Part shown: in pieces, positions 42,894 to 51,635 of the stretch
Position numbering within the stretch: the first letter of the stretch is position 1
Layout: each line of letters begins with the position of its first letter
Assembly (NCBI RefSeq): GCF_900109295.1
Contig: NZ_FOIZ01000001.1
Location: 496,001 to 560,000 of the forward strand
Source of the DNA: Cognatiyoonia koreensis
GTDB lineage: Bacteria > Pseudomonadota > Alphaproteobacteria > Rhodobacterales > Rhodobacteraceae
Length of the DNA: 64,000 nt
Direction: 5' to 3'
The notes under the pieces: model-generated
What the model saw: the letters and a program-made list of their open reading frames with translations, nothing else
Database searches by the model: none
Told to the model about the DNA's origin: nothing
Translations under genes and position numbers: made by a program

Positions 42894-43922
42894 ATGTCGA
42901 AACTGATCACGTTCGCCATCCAAGCCAGCCCGCCGCCGCGGCTGGACAAGGCGTTGGCCCGTGATGTGCCAGACGACGCACACCTCAGCCGGTCGCGGCT
43001 TGGCAAGCTGATCGAAGGCGGTGCCGTCAGCGTGGATGGGACAGCCATCACCGACCCCCGCTTCAAAGTTATCGAAGGCGCGCAAATCGCTGTCACACTC
43101 GAAGCGGCGGAAGAAAGCCACATCGGCCCCGAAAACATCCCGCTCGACATCATCTTCGAAGATGCCGACCTGATCGTTGTGAATAAACCCGCAGGCATGG
43201 TCGTCCATCCCGCCCCCGGCACACCATCTGGAACACTGGTCAACGCGCTGTTGCATCACTGCGGCGATGATCTGTCCGGTGTCGGCGGCATGAAACGCCC
43301 CGGCATCGTACACCGAATCGACAAGGAAACGTCCGGTTTGCTTGTGGTCGCCAAGTCGGACGCCGCACATCACGGTCTTGCTGCGCAGTTCGAAAAGCAC
43401 ACGGTCGAACGTCGCTACCTTGCCGTGTGCTATGGCGCGCCTGACAGCAATGACCCACGCTTGCGCGGGATCAAGGGGACATCGTTCGAGCCGGGGAATA
43501 TCCTGCGGGTGCAAACCTTTCTGGGGCGCCACAGAACTGACCGCCAGCGGCAGGCCGTATCCTTCCAGGACGGGCGGCATGCAGTGACGCGCGTGCGCAT
43601 TCTGGAAAGGTTCGGGCAGCCTGTTGCGGCAGCGCTTGTCGAATGCTGGCTGGAAACCGGCCGCACACACCAGATCAGGGTGCATATGGCGCATTGTGGC
43701 CACGCGCTGATCGGTGATCCGGTCTATGGTGGACGGCGCAAGCTGTCTGAAAAAGCATTGGGCGTTGCCGGCGTGCGCGGGGCACATGACTTTTCGCGGC
43801 AGGCGCTGCATGCGGCGACTCTAGGTTTTGTGCATCCCGTCACCGGGGCTGATCTGGCATTCGAAGCGGAAATCCCCGCTGATCTGGGCGGTTTACTGCG
43901 CGATCTTCGACAAAACGGGTGA
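42894..43922 (+). CDS. rluD: RluA family pseudouridine synthase (RluD-like)
   Basis: A 342-residue RluA-type synthase. An N-terminal S4 domain (RLGKLIEGGAVSVDGTAI) precedes the catalytic domain with PGIVHRIDKETSGLLVVAK, whose aspartate is the nucleophile, and the C-terminal VECWLETGRTHQIRVHMAH. With the S4 domain, it most resembles RluD, which modifies helix 69 of 23S rRNA. The ATG at 42894 has AAAAGGTG upstream; the longer frame is rejected. It precedes rpoH. Confidence 0.9.
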   Translation: MSKLITFAIQASPPPRLDKALARDVPDDAHLSRSRLGKLIEGGAVSVDGTAITDPRFKVIEGAQIAVTLEAAEESHIGPENIPLDIIFEDADLIVVNKPAGMVVHPAPGTPSGTLVNALLHHCGDDLSGVGGMKRPGIVHRIDKETSGLLVVAKSDAAHHGLAAQFEKHTVERRYLAVCYGAPDSNDPRLRGIKGTSFEPGNILRVQTFLGRHRTDRQRQAVSFQDGRHAVTRVRILERFGQPVAAALVECWLETGRTHQIRVHMAHCGHALIGDPVYGGRRKLSEKALGVAGVRGAHDFSRQALHAATLGFVHPVTGADLAFEAEIPADLGGLLRDLRQNG

Positions 43923-44017
43923 AATATTCCATCCCATGTGCGTGAGCGCACTGAAATCCACCTAGTCAACCGCGCTGCATCGGTACATATCAGTGGCAAG
44001 AAATCGTATCTGGAGCA

Positions 44018-44047
44018 CTTGAAACGGCCCAGATATGGCACCATATC
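44018..44047 (+). promoter_or_regulatory. Candidate rpoH promoter with heat-shock-like -35
   Basis: CTTGAAA at 44018-44024 followed 17-19 nt later by CATATC/CCATAT (44041-44047). TTGAAA with 17-nt spacing fits sigma-70, while CTTG is also the -35 of alphaproteobacterial sigma-32 promoters. The -10 element is weak either way. Confidence 0.35.
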
Positions 44048-44094
44048 CATGTTAACGCCGTAAACATCGGCGACTAACGGGGGAGACCTACGAG

Positions 44095-44991
44095 ATGGCA
44101 AATTATACAACACTTCCAGCACCGACCCCAGAAGGTGGGTTAAACCGCTATATGCAGGAAATCCGGAAGTTCCCGATGCTGGAACCCGAAGAAGAATACA
44201 TGCTCGCCAAGCGCTGGGCAGAGGACGAAGACACCGAAGCGGCACACAAGCTGGTCACATCGCACCTGCGCCTTGCTGCGAAAATCGCCATGGGCTACCG
44301 CGGCTACGGCTTGCCACAAGCCGAGGTGATTTCGGAAGCAAACGTCGGGCTGATGCAGGCCGTCAAGAAATTCGATCCTGAAAAGGGCTTCCGTCTGGCG
44401 ACCTACGCCATGTGGTGGATTCGTGCGTCGATTCAGGAATACGTGCTGCGGTCGTGGTCGCTTGTGAAAATGGGCACGACATCGGCGCAAAAGAAACTGT
44501 TCTTTAACCTGCGCAAGGCGAAATCGCGGATTGGCGCGTTGGAAGATGGCGATATGCGCCCGGAAAACGTGGCCCGTATCGCCCATGACCTTGGCGTCAC
44601 CGAAGCCGAAGTTGTCAGCATGAACCGGCGTCTGTCGGGCGGCGATGCCTCGCTGAACGCGCAGGTCGGGTCCGATGGCGAAGGCACGATGCAATGGCAG
44701 GACTGGCTCGAAGACGAAGACGCCGATCAAGCCACAGCATACGAAGAAAGCGACGAGTTGGAAGCGCGGCGCGAGCTGCTCGCCGAAGCAATGTCAGTGC
44801 TGAATGATCGCGAAAAAGACATCCTGATGCAGCGCCGACTTGCCGAGGAAACGATTACGCTCGAAGACCTGTCCGGTCAGTACGACGTGTCGCGCGAACG
44901 CATCCGCCAGATCGAAGTCCGCGCTTTTGAAAAGCTGCAAAAACGGATGAAGGAACTGGCGAAAACCAAAGGGATGCTGGCCAGCGTCTAA
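44095..44991 (+). CDS. rpoH: RNA polymerase sigma factor RpoH (sigma-32)
   Basis: A 298-residue heat-shock sigma factor. Region 2 is EANVGLMQAVKKFDPEKGFR and LATYAMWWIRASIQEYVL, the RpoH-specific box has MNRRLSGGDASLNAQV, and region 4 has [19 protein letters not shown]. Many Rhodobacteraceae carry two rpoH genes; only one is here. A strong terminator follows at 45019. Its leader (172 nt) contains a candidate promoter and no clear RNA thermometer. Confidence 0.96.
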   Translation: MANYTTLPAPTPEGGLNRYMQEIRKFPMLEPEEEYMLAKRWAEDEDTEAAHKLVTSHLRLAAKIAMGYRGYGLPQAEVISEANVGLMQAVKKFDPEKGFRLATYAMWWIRASIQEYVLRSWSLVKMGTTSAQKKLFFNLRKAKSRIGALEDGDMRPENVARIAHDLGVTEAEVVSMNRRLSGGDASLNAQVGSDGEGTMQWQDWLEDEDADQATAYEESDELEARRELLAEAMSVLNDREKDILMQRRLAEETITLEDLSGQYDVSRERIRQIEVRAFEKLQKRMKELAKTKGMLASV

Positions 44992-45018
44992 GCGTTCCGA
45001 AATACGATCGAGAGATAG

Positions 45019-45053
45019 ATCCCCGCCAGCCCGTCTGGCGGGGATATTTTTTT
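45019..45053 (+). terminator. Rho-independent terminator after rpoH
   Basis: A perfect 11-bp stem ATCCCCGCCAG/CTGGCGGGGAT with a 5-nt loop, then seven T residues. It ends the rpoH transcript 28 nt past the stop. Confidence 0.93.
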
Positions 45054-45106
45054 GCAAGTTACCATTGGTGCCGCTAGCCTGACAGGGACGGACCAGGGGG
45101 GCATAG

Positions 45107-46075
45107 ATGCGATTTGGTATTCTCGGGGCTGCGCAATTCGCGCGCGAATACATGGGGCCGGCAATCCATGCGGCGCGCGGGGCGGAACTGGCCGCGCTCG
45201 CGACATCTGATCGCGGAAAAGCCGACGCATTTGCGGCGTTCGCGCCCGGTGTGACAGTCCATGACAGCTACGACGCTATTCTGGACGATCCATCGATTGA
45301 TGCGGTCTACATCCCGCTGCCCAACCACCTGCACGTTCCCTGGACGATCAAAGCGCTTGAGGCCGGCAAGCACGTATTGTGTGAAAAGCCGCTTGCCCTG
45401 CGCGCAGATGATTTTGCGCAGGTGATCGCGGCCCGTGACGCCGCGGGCAAACTGGCGGCAGAGGCGTTCATGATTGTGCATCATCCGCAGTTCATTCGGG
45501 CGCGCGAATTGGTACAGGGTGGGGCGATTGGCAAACTGACGCACGTAGATGCAGTGTTTTCCTTCAACAACGCAGGCGACACTGGCAACATCCGGCTGGA
45601 CCCGACGAAAGGGGGCGGCGGGCTTTATGACATCGGGGTCTATACGTTCGGATCCGCGCGATTCGTGACCGGTCAGGAACCGGACTCCGTGCCTTACGCA
45701 AAACTGGCTTACGAAAACGGGGTGGATGTCTTCGCGCAGGTTGCTGCCGTGTTCCCGGATTTTACGTATTCCGCCGTTGTATCGATGCGGATGTTCACGC
45801 GACAGCAGATTTCGTTTCATGGCGATACAGGTGTGCTGACGCTGACATGCCCCTACAATGCCAACGTCTTTGGCCTGTCCGAACTTGTGCTGGAAAACGA
45901 TGGCATGGTGAAAACGCATGAACGCTGGCCGGCGGTGAACCAGTATGTGCTTCAGGTCGAAAACTTCGTTCATTCCGCCCGCACCGGTGCGCCATATCCT
46001 TGCCCACTCGAGTTCTCTCGTGGCACACAAGAGATGATGGACATGGTGTTTGCCGCAGGAGGGCGCGATGGCTGA
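45107..46075 (+). CDS. Gfo/Idh/MocA family oxidoreductase
   Basis: A 322-residue NAD(P)-dependent oxidoreductase. The Rossmann N-terminus is FGILGAAQFAREYMG; VYIPLPNHLHVPWTIKALEA and GKHVLCEKPLAL carry the catalytic lysine of this family. The C-terminal domain has GGGGLYDIGVYTFGSARFV. The substrate is probably a sugar or inositol-like polyol, unspecified. The start has AGGGGGG 6 nt upstream. Its stop overlaps the DUF4389-type gene. Confidence 0.88.
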   Translation: MRFGILGAAQFAREYMGPAIHAARGAELAALATSDRGKADAFAAFAPGVTVHDSYDAILDDPSIDAVYIPLPNHLHVPWTIKALEAGKHVLCEKPLALRADDFAQVIAARDAAGKLAAEAFMIVHHPQFIRARELVQGGAIGKLTHVDAVFSFNNAGDTGNIRLDPTKGGGGLYDIGVYTFGSARFVTGQEPDSVPYAKLAYENGVDVFAQVAAVFPDFTYSAVVSMRMFTRQQISFHGDTGVLTLTCPYNANVFGLSELVLENDGMVKTHERWPAVNQYVLQVENFVHSARTGAPYPCPLEFSRGTQEMMDMVFAAGGRDG

Positions 46076-46343
46076 CAAAGATCAGAACCCCGAAACAGAT
46101 TTCGACAACATGTTCGTGCGATTGATTTTCATGATTATCATCGCGGTGCTGCTGTCGTTTGCCCATACACTGCTTGGGGTCATGACGATCGCGCAATTCA
46201 TCATCATGCTTGCGAACCAGCGCCAGCCGAACGAACAACTGGCCGAATTCGGCACCACGATGGGGGTCTGGATCGCAAAGGCCGCCCGCTACCAGACCGG
46301 CGCGAGCGAAGTGAAGCCCTGGCCTTGGACGGAGCTGGATTGA
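46068..46343 (+). CDS. DUF4389-type membrane protein
   Basis: A 91-residue protein with one strong hydrophobic region (VRLIFMIIIAVLLSFAHTLL) and a second (GVMTIAQFIIMLANQR). It looks like a DUF4389 member, whose function is unknown. AGGAGGGCG precedes the ATG. It overlaps the oxidoreductase stop by 8 nt and shares TGATG with the VOC gene, so all three are coupled. Confidence 0.78.
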   Translation: MADKDQNPETDFDNMFVRLIFMIIIAVLLSFAHTLLGVMTIAQFIIMLANQRQPNEQLAEFGTTMGVWIAKAARYQTGASEVKPWPWTELD

Positions 46344-46798
46344 TGTCGAAAATTCGCACGTGCCTTTGGTTTGAAAGTCGCGGGGCAGAAGCCGCGCACT
46401 TTTACACGTCACTCATTCCGGGTTCCGCTGTCGAGGACGATATCGCGCCGGATGCCGAACCGTTGCTCGTCAACTTTCACCTTGCGGGTGTCCCTTATCT
46501 CGCGTTGAACGGCGGACCGCATTACAAGCTCAATCCTGCCGCTTCCATCATGGTCATGACCGAAGATCAGGCCGAAACGGACATGTTGTGGAAAGCGCTG
46601 ATTGCCGATGGCGGGGCAGAAAGCCAATGCGCGTGGTGTGTCGACCGCTTTGGCGTCAGTTGGCAGGTAGTGCCAAAGGCGTTGCCAGCAACCGTGGGCG
46701 GGCCAGACACAGCTGGCGCAAAACGCGCGACAGACGCGATGATGCAGATGACCAAGATTGATATCGCGACCCTGGAAGCGGCCTATCGCGGGGACTGA
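46343..46798 (+). CDS. VOC / PhnB-like protein (paralogue)
   Basis: A 151-residue VOC-fold protein, clearly paralogous to the one at 572-1051: RTCLWFESRGAEAAHFY, TEDQAETDMLWKAL, CVDRFGVSWQVVP and the C-terminal MMQMTKIDIATLEAA recur. The metal-binding signature is not complete, so an enzyme role is not assured. It starts one base inside the preceding stop (TGATG). Its 3' end overlaps the convergent GNAT gene by 16 nt. Confidence 0.85.
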   Translation: MSKIRTCLWFESRGAEAAHFYTSLIPGSAVEDDIAPDAEPLLVNFHLAGVPYLALNGGPHYKLNPAASIMVMTEDQAETDMLWKALIADGGAESQCAWCVDRFGVSWQVVPKALPATVGGPDTAGAKRATDAMMQMTKIDIATLEAAYRGD

Positions 46799-47268
46799 TC
46801 CGCACTCAGGTCGAGGTGCATGATCATCTCACGTCCCGACCGCCCGTCGCGCTCCAAACCGGTCGCAGTCCAGCCAGTCTTTTCGTAACAGCCGATGGCA
46901 TGAGTGTTGATCGTATCAACGCTAAGCCAGAGCGTATCCATTTTCGGATAGGTCTTGCGCAGGTAATCGGGAAGGGCGCTCAGCAGTGCGGTGCCATAGC
47001 CAAGCCCCTGATATTGCCCGCCAATCAGCAAGCCGCGAAAACCGTAGCTGCCAACGGCCAGCTCGGGCAGTTTGCGGGACAGATCATGATCGATCTTGAA
47101 GAAACCGACATAGGTCTTGCCCCGCAGTCCGCAGTGAAAGTCCGTTTTCGGATCACGCTCTGCAGTCATATCAAGGATTTCGCCGACGAACGGATACTGC
47201 GGCTCTGTCAGGATCAAATGCGCCACCTTGGCAATTTGCTGCCGCGGCAATGGCGCGATGGTGATCAC
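46783..47268 (-). CDS. GNAT family N-acetyltransferase
   Basis: A 161-residue acetyltransferase. The acetyl-CoA-binding motif A is visible in GGQYQGLGYGTALLSALP (Q-x-x-G-x-G pattern), and DTLWLSVDTINTHAIGCYEK is motif B. The substrate is unknown. The start is GTG at 47268, overlapping the pepF stop as GTGA, so the two are coupled. It overlaps the convergent VOC gene at the 3' end. Confidence 0.85.
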   Translation of the reverse strand: MITIAPLPRQQIAKVAHLILTEPQYPFVGEILDMTAERDPKTDFHCGLRGKTYVGFFKIDHDLSRKLPELAVGSYGFRGLLIGGQYQGLGYGTALLSALPDYLRKTYPKMDTLWLSVDTINTHAIGCYEKTGWTATGLERDGRSGREMIMHLDLSADQSPR

Positions 47269-49082
47269 GACTCGAGTGCTTCCAATTCATCGATAAAACC
47301 CTCGATCATCGACAGGCCCTTGTCCCAAAATGCCGGATCGGACGCATCCAGCCCAAAGGGGGCAAGCAGTTCCTTGTGGTGCTTGGACCCGCCAGCCTTG
47401 AGCATGTCAAAGTACTTGCTCTTAAAGTCGGGATCACCTTCCTCATAGACGGCATAAAGGGCATTCACGAGGCCATCGCCAAAGGCATAAGCGTAAACAT
47501 AGAACGGCGAATGGACGAAATGCGGGATATAGGCCCAGAAGGTTTCATAGCCTTCATGGAAATCGAACACGTCACCTAGGCTTTCGGCCTGCACCGACAT
47601 CCAAAGCGCGTTGATATCATCGGGCGTCAATTCTCCGCTGCGGCGCGCGTCGTGCAGCTTGCATTCGAAATCGTAGAACGCGATCTGGCGCACGACCGTA
47701 TTGATCATATCCTCGACCTTGCCGGCCAAAAGCACCTTGCGTTCTTCCTTGGTCTTGGCACCTTCCAGAAGCTTGCGGAAGGTCAGCATTTCACCAAAGA
47801 CAGACGCGGTTTCGGCCAGCGTTAGCGGGGTCGAGGACAACAGCTCCCCTTGTTCGGCGGCCAGCACCTGATGCACGCCGTGGCCCAACTCATGGGCTAG
47901 TGTCATCACGTCACGCGGCTTACCAAGATAGTTCAACATTACGTAAGGGTGCACCGTGGTCACGGTCGGGTGGGCGAACGCGCCGGGTGCCTTGCCGGGT
48001 TTCACCGGCGCGTCGATCCAGCCTTTGCTGAAGAACGGTTCGGCAAGTTCGGCCATTTCGGGTGCGAAATCGCCATAGGCATCCATGACGGTCTTCTGCG
48101 CCTCGGCCCAATCGACAGTGCGCGTATTTTCCATCGGCAATGGCGCGTTGCGATCCCATGTTTCCATGCGATCAAGACCCAACCACTTGGCCTTCAGCCT
48201 GTAATAGCGATGCGACAGGCGCGGATAGGCCTTCACGACCGCATTGCGCAGCGCTTCGACCACTTCGGGTTCCACGTGATTGGACAGATGCCGTCCGGTC
48301 TGCGGGGTCGGCATATTGCGCCAGCGATCCTCGATTTCTTTTTCCTTCGCCAGCGTGTTGTGAACACGCGCGAAGAGCTTGATGTTATTCTGAAAGACAG
48401 CGGCAAGCGCATGAGACGCAGCTTCACGCTTTGACCGATCCTGTTCGGTCAGCAGGTTCAGCGTCGATTCAAGGTTCAGCGTTTCGCCATCGACGTCAAA
48501 TTCAAGCCCGGCCATCGTTTCATCAAAAAGACGGTTCCACGCAGAGGCACCCACAGTCGATTGATCGTGCAGGAACTTTTCCAACTCGTCCGACAACTGG
48601 TGCGGCTTCATCGCGCGCATCCGGTCAAAGACGGGCTTGTAGCGAGCCAGATCCGCGTTCTGTGCGATCAGCCCGGACAAGTGGTCGTCGTCAAGCCGAT
48701 TGAATTCCAGTCCGTAGAACACCAGCGGGGTGGTATAGGCCGTGATCTTGTCCTGACAGTCGGCCATGAATTTCGCACGATCGGCATCCGTGGTCATCTG
48801 ATAATACCGCAGTCCTGCAAACGACATGATCCGACCTGCGATGACGTCGATTTCTTCGTATCGTCTGACCGCCTGAAGCATACCCTCCGCATCTAGCGAA
48901 GCCAGTTTGCCTTCATAGCTTTGGGCGAAATCGGCACATTCGGTTTCCAGCCAAGCCATGTCACGGCGCAATTCCTTGCTGTCCTCGGCGGTATAAAGAT
49001 CGCTCAGATCCCATTCGGGCAATTCACCAAACTGATTGCCACCGGTGGCATTCGCATCGAACAGGGGGGTCGGAAAGCGCAT
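47265..49082 (-). CDS. pepF: M3 family oligoendopeptidase F
   Basis: A 605-residue zinc peptidase cleaving short peptides in the cytoplasm. The zinc motif HELGH (residues 397-401) and the downstream glutamate region TASVFGEMLTF are present, as is the family's C-terminal HFVHSPFYVYAYAFG. The N-terminal WDLSDLY is typical. The ATG is clear. Length is normal. The GNAT gene is coupled downstream. Confidence 0.96.
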   Translation of the reverse strand: MRFPTPLFDANATGGNQFGELPEWDLSDLYTAEDSKELRRDMAWLETECADFAQSYEGKLASLDAEGMLQAVRRYEEIDVIAGRIMSFAGLRYYQMTTDADRAKFMADCQDKITAYTTPLVFYGLEFNRLDDDHLSGLIAQNADLARYKPVFDRMRAMKPHQLSDELEKFLHDQSTVGASAWNRLFDETMAGLEFDVDGETLNLESTLNLLTEQDRSKREAASHALAAVFQNNIKLFARVHNTLAKEKEIEDRWRNMPTPQTGRHLSNHVEPEVVEALRNAVVKAYPRLSHRYYRLKAKWLGLDRMETWDRNAPLPMENTRTVDWAEAQKTVMDAYGDFAPEMAELAEPFFSKGWIDAPVKPGKAPGAFAHPTVTTVHPYVMLNYLGKPRDVMTLAHELGHGVHQVLAAEQGELLSSTPLTLAETASVFGEMLTFRKLLEGAKTKEERKVLLAGKVEDMINTVVRQIAFYDFECKLHDARRSGELTPDDINALWMSVQAESLGDVFDFHEGYETFWAYIPHFVHSPFYVYAYAFGDGLVNALYAVYEEGDPDFKSKYFDMLKAGGSKHHKELLAPFGLDASDPAFWDKGLSMIEGFIDELEALES

Positions 49083-49150
49083 GAAATAGCCTCTTGGATT
49101 GTGTCCTGCCCTACATAGGCAGACCGCATCAAAAGGGAAAGCGATACCCG

Positions 49151-50023
49151 CTAGAATTCATAGAGTTCGGCAGGGTTCTGCACCAGAATGCGATGGCGTG
49201 TGTCAGCATGGGGGACCGCACGCAAGAAGGCGTGCCAAAGGTCCGCGCCCTGCGGCATCTGCGCGCCGTTCAGCATGATATGCGGCCAGTCCGACCCCCA
49301 AAGACAGCGCTCTGGATTGGCCCGCACAAGTGCGCGGACGTACGCGTCTGTCGCGGTGTGCGGGGCGTCTGACAGCCGGTAAAGACCAGACAGCTTTACA
49401 TAGGCATCTCCGTCAGAAAGTGCGTTGCAAAGCGCCTGAAACCCGTGATGCGCTGGGCCTTTCGACATATCCGACGGCCAGCCGATATGATCGAAAACAA
49501 CAGGAACGGGCAGGGCGGTGATATCGGCAGCAAGGTCTTCCATATGCAGGTCGGCATGCATCAGCATCTGAATGTGTAAACCACGCTCCGCAAGCCGCGG
49601 GGCCATCGCCTTGACGCCGTCCCATGTCAGCACGCCGCCATGCACGTAATTCAGGCGCACGCCTTTGAAATTCCAGTCCACAAACCGGTCAAGGTCCGCA
49701 TCCGTTGCCGCATCAGGCACCAATCCGATCCCTTTGAACCCTTCCCCCATGTCCCGCACAGCATTGGCTGTGACTGTGTTGTCCGTACCGTAAAAAATGG
49801 ATTGGACGATGACACCGCGGGACACGCCAAGGTTTTCAAGATGCGCTTTGTAATCAGCGAGGTAGGCGGCATAAGGCTGGGCCGGATCTTGCGTGCGGCC
49901 AGCATATAGCGCCAGCTCATCCGTACCCGCCAACAGATGCACATGTGTGTCACACGCACCTTCGGGCGCGCGTTCGCTCACCGGTGCGGGGCGCGGTGGC
50001 AAAGGGGCGGCAGGTTTAGCCAT
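49151..50023 (-). CDS. Amidohydrolase family protein (LigI-like)
   Basis: A 290-residue metal-dependent hydrolase of the amidohydrolase_2 type. The metal motif CDTHVHL is at residues 24-30, and CLWGSDWPHIML near residue 240 supplies the later aspartate. It resembles 2-pyrone-4,6-dicarboxylate lactonase (LigI), but other TIM-barrel lactonases cannot be excluded. Its ATG overlaps the ligase stop by 8 nt, so these genes are cotranscribed although functionally unrelated on present knowledge. Confidence 0.87.
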   Translation of the reverse strand: MAKPAAPLPPRPAPVSERAPEGACDTHVHLLAGTDELALYAGRTQDPAQPYAAYLADYKAHLENLGVSRGVIVQSIFYGTDNTVTANAVRDMGEGFKGIGLVPDAATDADLDRFVDWNFKGVRLNYVHGGVLTWDGVKAMAPRLAERGLHIQMLMHADLHMEDLAADITALPVPVVFDHIGWPSDMSKGPAHHGFQALCNALSDGDAYVKLSGLYRLSDAPHTATDAYVRALVRANPERCLWGSDWPHIMLNGAQMPQGADLWHAFLRAVPHADTRHRILVQNPAELYEF

Positions 50024-51605
50024 AGGTCGCGAGCATGTCTTTCAGGTCATCCAGTGTATTGGCTTCGGACAACGGCTTGTCCTTGCGCCAGCGGAGCATA
50101 CGGGGAAAGCGCAAGGCAACCCCGGATTTGTGACGCGGCGATTCCTGTATCCCTTCAAAGGCGATTTCGAAGACATGCTCTGGCGTGACCTGCCGGACCG
50201 GGCCGAATTTCTGCAAGGTGTTCTTGCGCACCCATGCCGTGATTTCACGGAATTCGGCGTCGGTCAGCCCTGAATATGCCTTGGTGAATGGTGTCAGTTC
50301 GTTGCCGTTCCACACCGCGAATGTGTAATCGGTAAACAGGTTCGCACGTCGTCCGGACCCTGATTGTGCATAGATCATCACAGCGTCAATGGTCAGAGGA
50401 TCGACCTTCCATTTCCACCAGTCACCCTTTTTGCGACCTGCAAGGTAGGCGGAATCCAGTCGTTTGAGCATCAAGCCTTCGGCATTCATCGCACGCGACT
50501 TGTCGCGTTCGCGGGCCAGTTCGGTCCAGCTTTTGAATGGAACGGACGGCGACAGCCGGATCGGCAACTCAGCCGGGGCTTGTTCGATCAGCATCTGCAA
50601 CCCGGCCCGCCGGGTTTCAAATGGTGCATCACGGATATCGCGGCCATCCTGCTCTAACAGATCGTAGGCCATGATGATCGCGGGCGAATCCTTCAACAGC
50701 TTTTTCGGCACGGTCTTGCGCCCGATCCGTTTCTGAAGGGCGTTGAAACTCAACGGCGCTTCATCAGCAAACGCAAGGATTTCGCCGTCGATTACCGTGC
50801 CGTCGGGCAGAAAGTCTTTCAACTGCGACAGCTCCGGAAAACGGTCTGTCATCAGCTCTTCGCCGCGCGACCACAAATGGTGCTCGCCGCCACGCACGAT
50901 CAATTGCCCACGAATACCGTCCCACTTGCGTTCCGCAGACCAATCGTCCGGCGGGCCAAGCGCGTCGAGATCTTCAAGCCCATAGGCCAGATAGAACGGA
51001 TAGGGGCGTGACAGGTCGGCCGTCGGATCGTCGGCTTCAATCAACGCGTGCCATGTGGTGGTTTCGGGTGTCCAGTTACCCATCAGGCGGTGGGTCAGGT
51101 TTGCTTCATCCTGATCGGTCGCTTGGGCCAATGCGCGCGTGATCAGCTTTGCGCTAACACCGATGCGAAACCCGCCCGTCAGCAGTTTCGTGAACAGAAA
51201 CCGTTCCTTGCTTTCCAGCTTGGCCCATGCATTCAGGATGCCGGCTTTCCGTGCGTCCTCATCAAGGCCGGACAGGCGTTTCAATTCAGCGATCCAGTCG
51301 GTCAGCGGGCGATCTTCGTGGGATTCGGCGTCGGGCAGGATCAGCGTGATCGTTTCCGCTAGATCGCCGACAATGCTATAGGATTCCTCGAATAGCCAAA
51401 GCGGAATATCTGCGGCCTCTGCCGCCCATTCGCGCAGGCGGGTCGCCGTGATCGTCCGCTTGGGGCGGCGACCGGTAAACAATGCAACGGTCCAAAGCTT
51501 GTCCTGATCCGGTGCCTCGCGAAAAAAACTGGCAAGCGCGGCCGTCTTCACGGTCGTCTTCGTGGTTTCGTCAATCCGGGTGAACAGGTCTGCGAACTGT
51601 TTCAT
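50016..51605 (-). CDS. ATP-dependent DNA ligase (cluster-associated)
   Basis: A 529-residue ATP-dependent ligase. The nucleotidyl-lysine motif is ERKWDGIRGQL (Lys about 227), with motif III/IV at AYDLLEQDGR, motif V NAEGLMLKRLDS and the OB-fold RKKGDWWKWKVD. An N-terminal DNA-binding helical domain is present. It belongs with the 'ligase-associated' DNA repair set; its upstream partner is the exonuclease. The true start is ATG at 51605; the TTG three codons earlier is rejected. Confidence 0.94.
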   Translation of the reverse strand: MKQFADLFTRIDETTKTTVKTAALASFFREAPDQDKLWTVALFTGRRPKRTITATRLREWAAEAADIPLWLFEESYSIVGDLAETITLILPDAESHEDRPLTDWIAELKRLSGLDEDARKAGILNAWAKLESKERFLFTKLLTGGFRIGVSAKLITRALAQATDQDEANLTHRLMGNWTPETTTWHALIEADDPTADLSRPYPFYLAYGLEDLDALGPPDDWSAERKWDGIRGQLIVRGGEHHLWSRGEELMTDRFPELSQLKDFLPDGTVIDGEILAFADEAPLSFNALQKRIGRKTVPKKLLKDSPAIIMAYDLLEQDGRDIRDAPFETRRAGLQMLIEQAPAELPIRLSPSVPFKSWTELARERDKSRAMNAEGLMLKRLDSAYLAGRKKGDWWKWKVDPLTIDAVMIYAQSGSGRRANLFTDYTFAVWNGNELTPFTKAYSGLTDAEFREITAWVRKNTLQKFGPVRQVTPEHVFEIAFEGIQESPRHKSGVALRFPRMLRWRKDKPLSEANTLDDLKDMLATYG

Positions 51606-51635
51606 CGACGCCAAGCTCTGCGCAAATGACAGCGG

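Noticed and set aside
42717..43811. 364-codon minus-strand ORF opposite rluD
   Set aside because: It extends through the tRNA-His 3' half and lacks family features, while RluD motifs are intact on the plus strand.
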